A DNA stretch of 53,883 bases from SIG220 sp045615545 (GTDB lineage: Bacteria; Bacillota_I; Bacilli_A; RFN20; CAG-826), in assembly GCA_045615545.1 (NCBI GenBank), contig JAZLFA010000032.1:1-53883 (forward strand), written 5' to 3'. The number at the start of each line of letters is the position of its first letter. Within the stretch, counting starts at the first letter, position 1. Shown here piece after piece: positions 51,891 to 53,883 of the stretch. The notes under the pieces are model-generated. The model saw nothing but the letters and a program-made list of their open reading frames with translations, was not told the DNA's origin and did not search any database. Both the position numbers and the translations under genes were made by a program.

Positions 51891-53774
51891 ATGAACAAGA
51901 AACAAATTCTATTAATCTTAACAATTCCATTTATATTATGTGGATGTTCTTTAACAACATCTTCTTCATCAATAAGTAAAGAATCAAGTGAAGAAAAAAG
52001 CTCGAGTAAAGAAAGCGAATCACTAACATCGAGCAGCGAAAGTAAAACTAGTGAAACTACAACTAGCGAACCTAAACCTGAATCTTCATCAACTACAACA
52101 ATATTACCTTCTTCTTCAAGTAGTGAAAAACAAGAAGGCCACTACTACTATGATGAAAAAGAAGGTTACACAGTTGTAACAAGCGCAAAAAGTTATCTTG
52201 ATTTACCTCTATGGAATAAATATAAAGATGACCATTGGCAAATTGCTTCTCCTTATAAAGGAAATAGAACAGACTTCAGAGATGAGTCAATATATTTTGT
52301 AATGACAACAAGATTCTATGATGGTGATAAAAATAACAATACAAGATGTTGGGATGGTAATAAAAATGGAAGTGACGATCCTGAATGGAGAGGAGACTTT
52401 AAAGGTTTGATTCAAAAAATGGATTATATCAAGGCACTTGGCTTTACATCCATTTGGATCACTCCAGTAACAGAAAACGCATCAGGATATGATTATCATG
52501 GCTATCACACCATCAATTTTAAACAAGTTGATAAACGTTACGAATCAAGTGATGTAAGTTTCTTGGATGTTATTAAAGAAGCTCATAAACGCGATATGAA
52601 AATCATTCTCGATATCGTCTTAAATCATACATGCAACTTTGGTGAAGAAAACCTTTTCCCAATGTTTGATAAAACAAGTGAAACATACGCAGGAATGAAA
52701 CAAAAAGATAAATCACTCCTTCCAAATAACTACTCAAATCTCAATGGCGGCGAACAATACAATGCACGTATTAACGCCATGAAAGGAAGCGCTGATAAAA
52801 ACGATATCTATCATCATGAGAAAAATTTATCATGGGAACAATATACTGAACAAACTGGCCAAATAGCTGGAGATTGCGTAGATTTAAACACTGAAAACCC
52901 AACAGTTGCGAACTATTTAATCGAAGCATATGGACAATTTATTCGTATGGGTGTTGATGCTTTTAGAATAGATACTATGAAGCACATATCTCGTTTAACA
53001 TTTAATAATTATTTCTTCCCGGCTTTTAAACATTATGCTGAAAAATGCGGCAATCCAAACTTTTATATGTTTGGTGAAGTTTGCACAAGAGTAAGAGAAG
53101 TGTGGAATAGAAATCAAGCTATAGACTCCGCACCATTTTATACTTGGAAAGAAAGTAAATCATACCCATGGGGAACAACATCTCAGAACATGAATTCGAC
53201 TTTGAGTTTATGGAATGATAACAAAACAACAAACAATCAACCAAGTTCAAATAACGTTTATCTCAATAACGGTCTTACATATCATAAACAAGATTTATCT
53301 AAATCAAACGGATCAAGTGTCATTGATTTCCCAATGCATTGGAACTTCCAATATGCACGTGATGCATATAATGTTGCTGTTAACAATGACAAATGGTATA
53401 ACGATGCTTCATATAACGTCGTTTATGTTGATTCTCACGACTATGGGCCAGATGGTATAAGTAACATTAGATATAATCAAGGAACAGAAGCCTGGAAAGA
53501 AAATATGGACTTAATGTTTACCTTTAGAGGTGTTCCATGTTTGTTCTATGGAAGTGAAATTGAATTCCAAAAAGGTTGTGTAATTGATGACGGACCAAAT
53601 AAAGCTCTTAAAGAAACGGGAAGAGCCTATTATGGCGCTAATCTAGAAGGAAACGTTTCTGCTACTGACTTTGATGTTTATACAGCAAGCGGAACAGTTA
53701 GCAACACTTTAAATAAAACATTATCTAAACATTTAAGAATGTTAATTGAACTACTCCCACTTAATCACAAGTGA
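51891..53774 (+). CDS. GH13 alpha-amylase lipoprotein, 3' end cut by an IS200/IS605-type element
   Basis: The 627-residue frame starts after a GGAGATCATT ribosome-binding site and has a lipobox ILCGC (Cys19), a Ser/Thr-rich spacer (about 22-75) and a GH13 barrel with LDIVLNH, GVDAFRIDTMKH, FGEVC and VDSHDYG. These catalytic regions are present. The frame ends LRML followed by IELLPLNHK, and its stop lies inside sequence with the features of an IS605 right end (from about 53746). The normal C-terminal beta domain expected after LSKHLRML is missing. The gene is probably disrupted but the catalytic core may still be made. Confidence 0.85.
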   Translation: MNKKQILLILTIPFILCGCSLTTSSSSISKESSEEKSSSKESESLTSSSESKTSETTTSEPKPESSSTTTILPSSSSSEKQEGHYYYDEKEGYTVVTSAKSYLDLPLWNKYKDDHWQIASPYKGNRTDFRDESIYFVMTTRFYDGDKNNNTRCWDGNKNGSDDPEWRGDFKGLIQKMDYIKALGFTSIWITPVTENASGYDYHGYHTINFKQVDKRYESSDVSFLDVIKEAHKRDMKIILDIVLNHTCNFGEENLFPMFDKTSETYAGMKQKDKSLLPNNYSNLNGGEQYNARINAMKGSADKNDIYHHEKNLSWEQYTEQTGQIAGDCVDLNTENPTVANYLIEAYGQFIRMGVDAFRIDTMKHISRLTFNNYFFPAFKHYAEKCGNPNFYMFGEVCTRVREVWNRNQAIDSAPFYTWKESKSYPWGTTSQNMNSTLSLWNDNKTTNNQPSSNNVYLNNGLTYHKQDLSKSNGSSVIDFPMHWNFQYARDAYNVAVNNDKWYNDASYNVVYVDSHDYGPDGISNIRYNQGTEAWKENMDLMFTFRGVPCLFYGSEIEFQKGCVIDDGPNKALKETGRAYYGANLEGNVSATDFDVYTASGTVSNTLNKTLSKHLRMLIELLPLNHK

Positions 53775-53883
53775 TTTGAAGATGGGAGATTCCTAGGCAA
53801 GGCTAGTATTCTAGCCAGTAAGTAGGCTATCCCCGTAGTTCCTACGGTTAGATTGTATTTGTTAATTAGGAAGGCTTAACAAT
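53746..53883 (-). mobile_element. Right end and omega-RNA-like 3' region of an IS200/IS605 (TnpB) element, runs off window
   Basis: On the minus strand the sequence has CTAACCGTAGGAACTACGG, GGATAGCCT, GGAATCTCCCAT and a long terminal hairpin (CTCCCACTT 53754-53762 with AAG-N-TGGGAG 53779-53788, inner stem AATCAC/GTGATT) then GTAGTTCAA (53746-53754). These blocks are those I know from the 3' regions of IS605-type tnpB genes, where the omega-RNA scaffold and right end lie. Two further hairpins (GGCTAG/CTAGCC and CCGTAG/CTACGG) are present. The tnpB gene itself would be to the right. The amylase DNA next to 53746 (on the minus strand, TTAACATTCTTAAATG) would be the guide. Confidence 0.65.

Noticed and set aside
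53747..53774. ELLPLNHK as the genuine amylase C-terminus
   Set aside because: It is encoded by the terminal hairpin of the mobile element, and the expected C-terminal beta domain is missing.
53746..53883. Group II intron 5' end (GTGAT start) interrupting the amylase
   Set aside because: The first bases do not fit GTGYG, whereas the hairpins and conserved blocks on the minus strand fit an IS605 right end.
1..53883. tRNA or rRNA genes
   Set aside because: No T-loop GGTTCRANYC pattern with a cloverleaf and no rRNA landmark sequence was found on either strand by eye.

Overview
The window is AT-rich DNA (about one third G+C by eye) from a low-GC Gram-positive bacterium. Most lipoproteins have a lipobox followed by a serine-rich spacer, shine-dalgarno sites are AGGAG-like, the transporter is of the MalEFG/MsmK type, and there is a CarD-like regulator. 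There is no sign of an outer membrane. TGA is a stop (sirtuin, capG) and tryptophan is TGG, so the mycoplasma code does not apply. I infer an uncultured gut Bacilli lineage near the Erysipelotrichales/RF39/Acholeplasma branch; no 16S gene is present to test this.

1-10.4 kb is a defence and toxin-antitoxin island. It holds a four-gene minus-strand operon (AAA ATPase, RloB/TOPRIM-like protein, small unknown protein, KAP NTPase), a patch of decayed genes (zinc-ribbon membrane protein, duplicated acetyltransferase tail, phage-like fragment), an XRE repressor with its operator inside its own promoter, an AbiE pair with a GNAT acetyltransferase, a membrane glycosyltransferase, an XRE-ADP-ribosyltransferase-like protein with a small partner, a compact structured RNA candidate and an orphan small protein. 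Several of these genes appear to have leaderless mRNAs.

10.6-39.7 kb is an alpha-glucan and beta-1,4-galactan utilisation region. It contains two pullulanase-type and two amylase-type GH13 lipoproteins, aldose 1-epimerase, an extracellular GH53 galactanase with a probable CBM61, a cytoplasmic GH53 in an operon with a DUF3863-like protein and a zinc ribbon, a MalEFG-MsmK ABC transporter, a 1328-residue Cys-rich surface lipoprotein and a wrecked LuxR-type membrane regulator. Surface enzymes would cut starch, pullulan and galactan; the ABC system would import oligosaccharides; galM and the intracellular galactanase would finish the work.

39.8-51.1 kb holds a capE-capF-capG set for UDP-L-FucNAc with a short nucleotide-sugar dehydrogenase, a divergent sirtuin/HD-HAD pair, a CarD-like protein, a sugar nucleotidyltransferase and two large secreted or anchored proteins of unknown function.

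51.2-53.9 kb holds an XRE membrane regulator followed by a fifth GH13 lipoprotein. Its 3' end is cut by the right end of an IS200/IS605 (TnpB-type) element with an omega-RNA-like scaffold; the element runs off the window.

The strongest leads are the ATPase/TOPRIM/KAP operon, the MsmK protein with a coiled-coil insertion of about 135 residues inside its nucleotide-binding domain, the IS605 end in the amylase, the XRE-ART pair, and the unclassified RNA.
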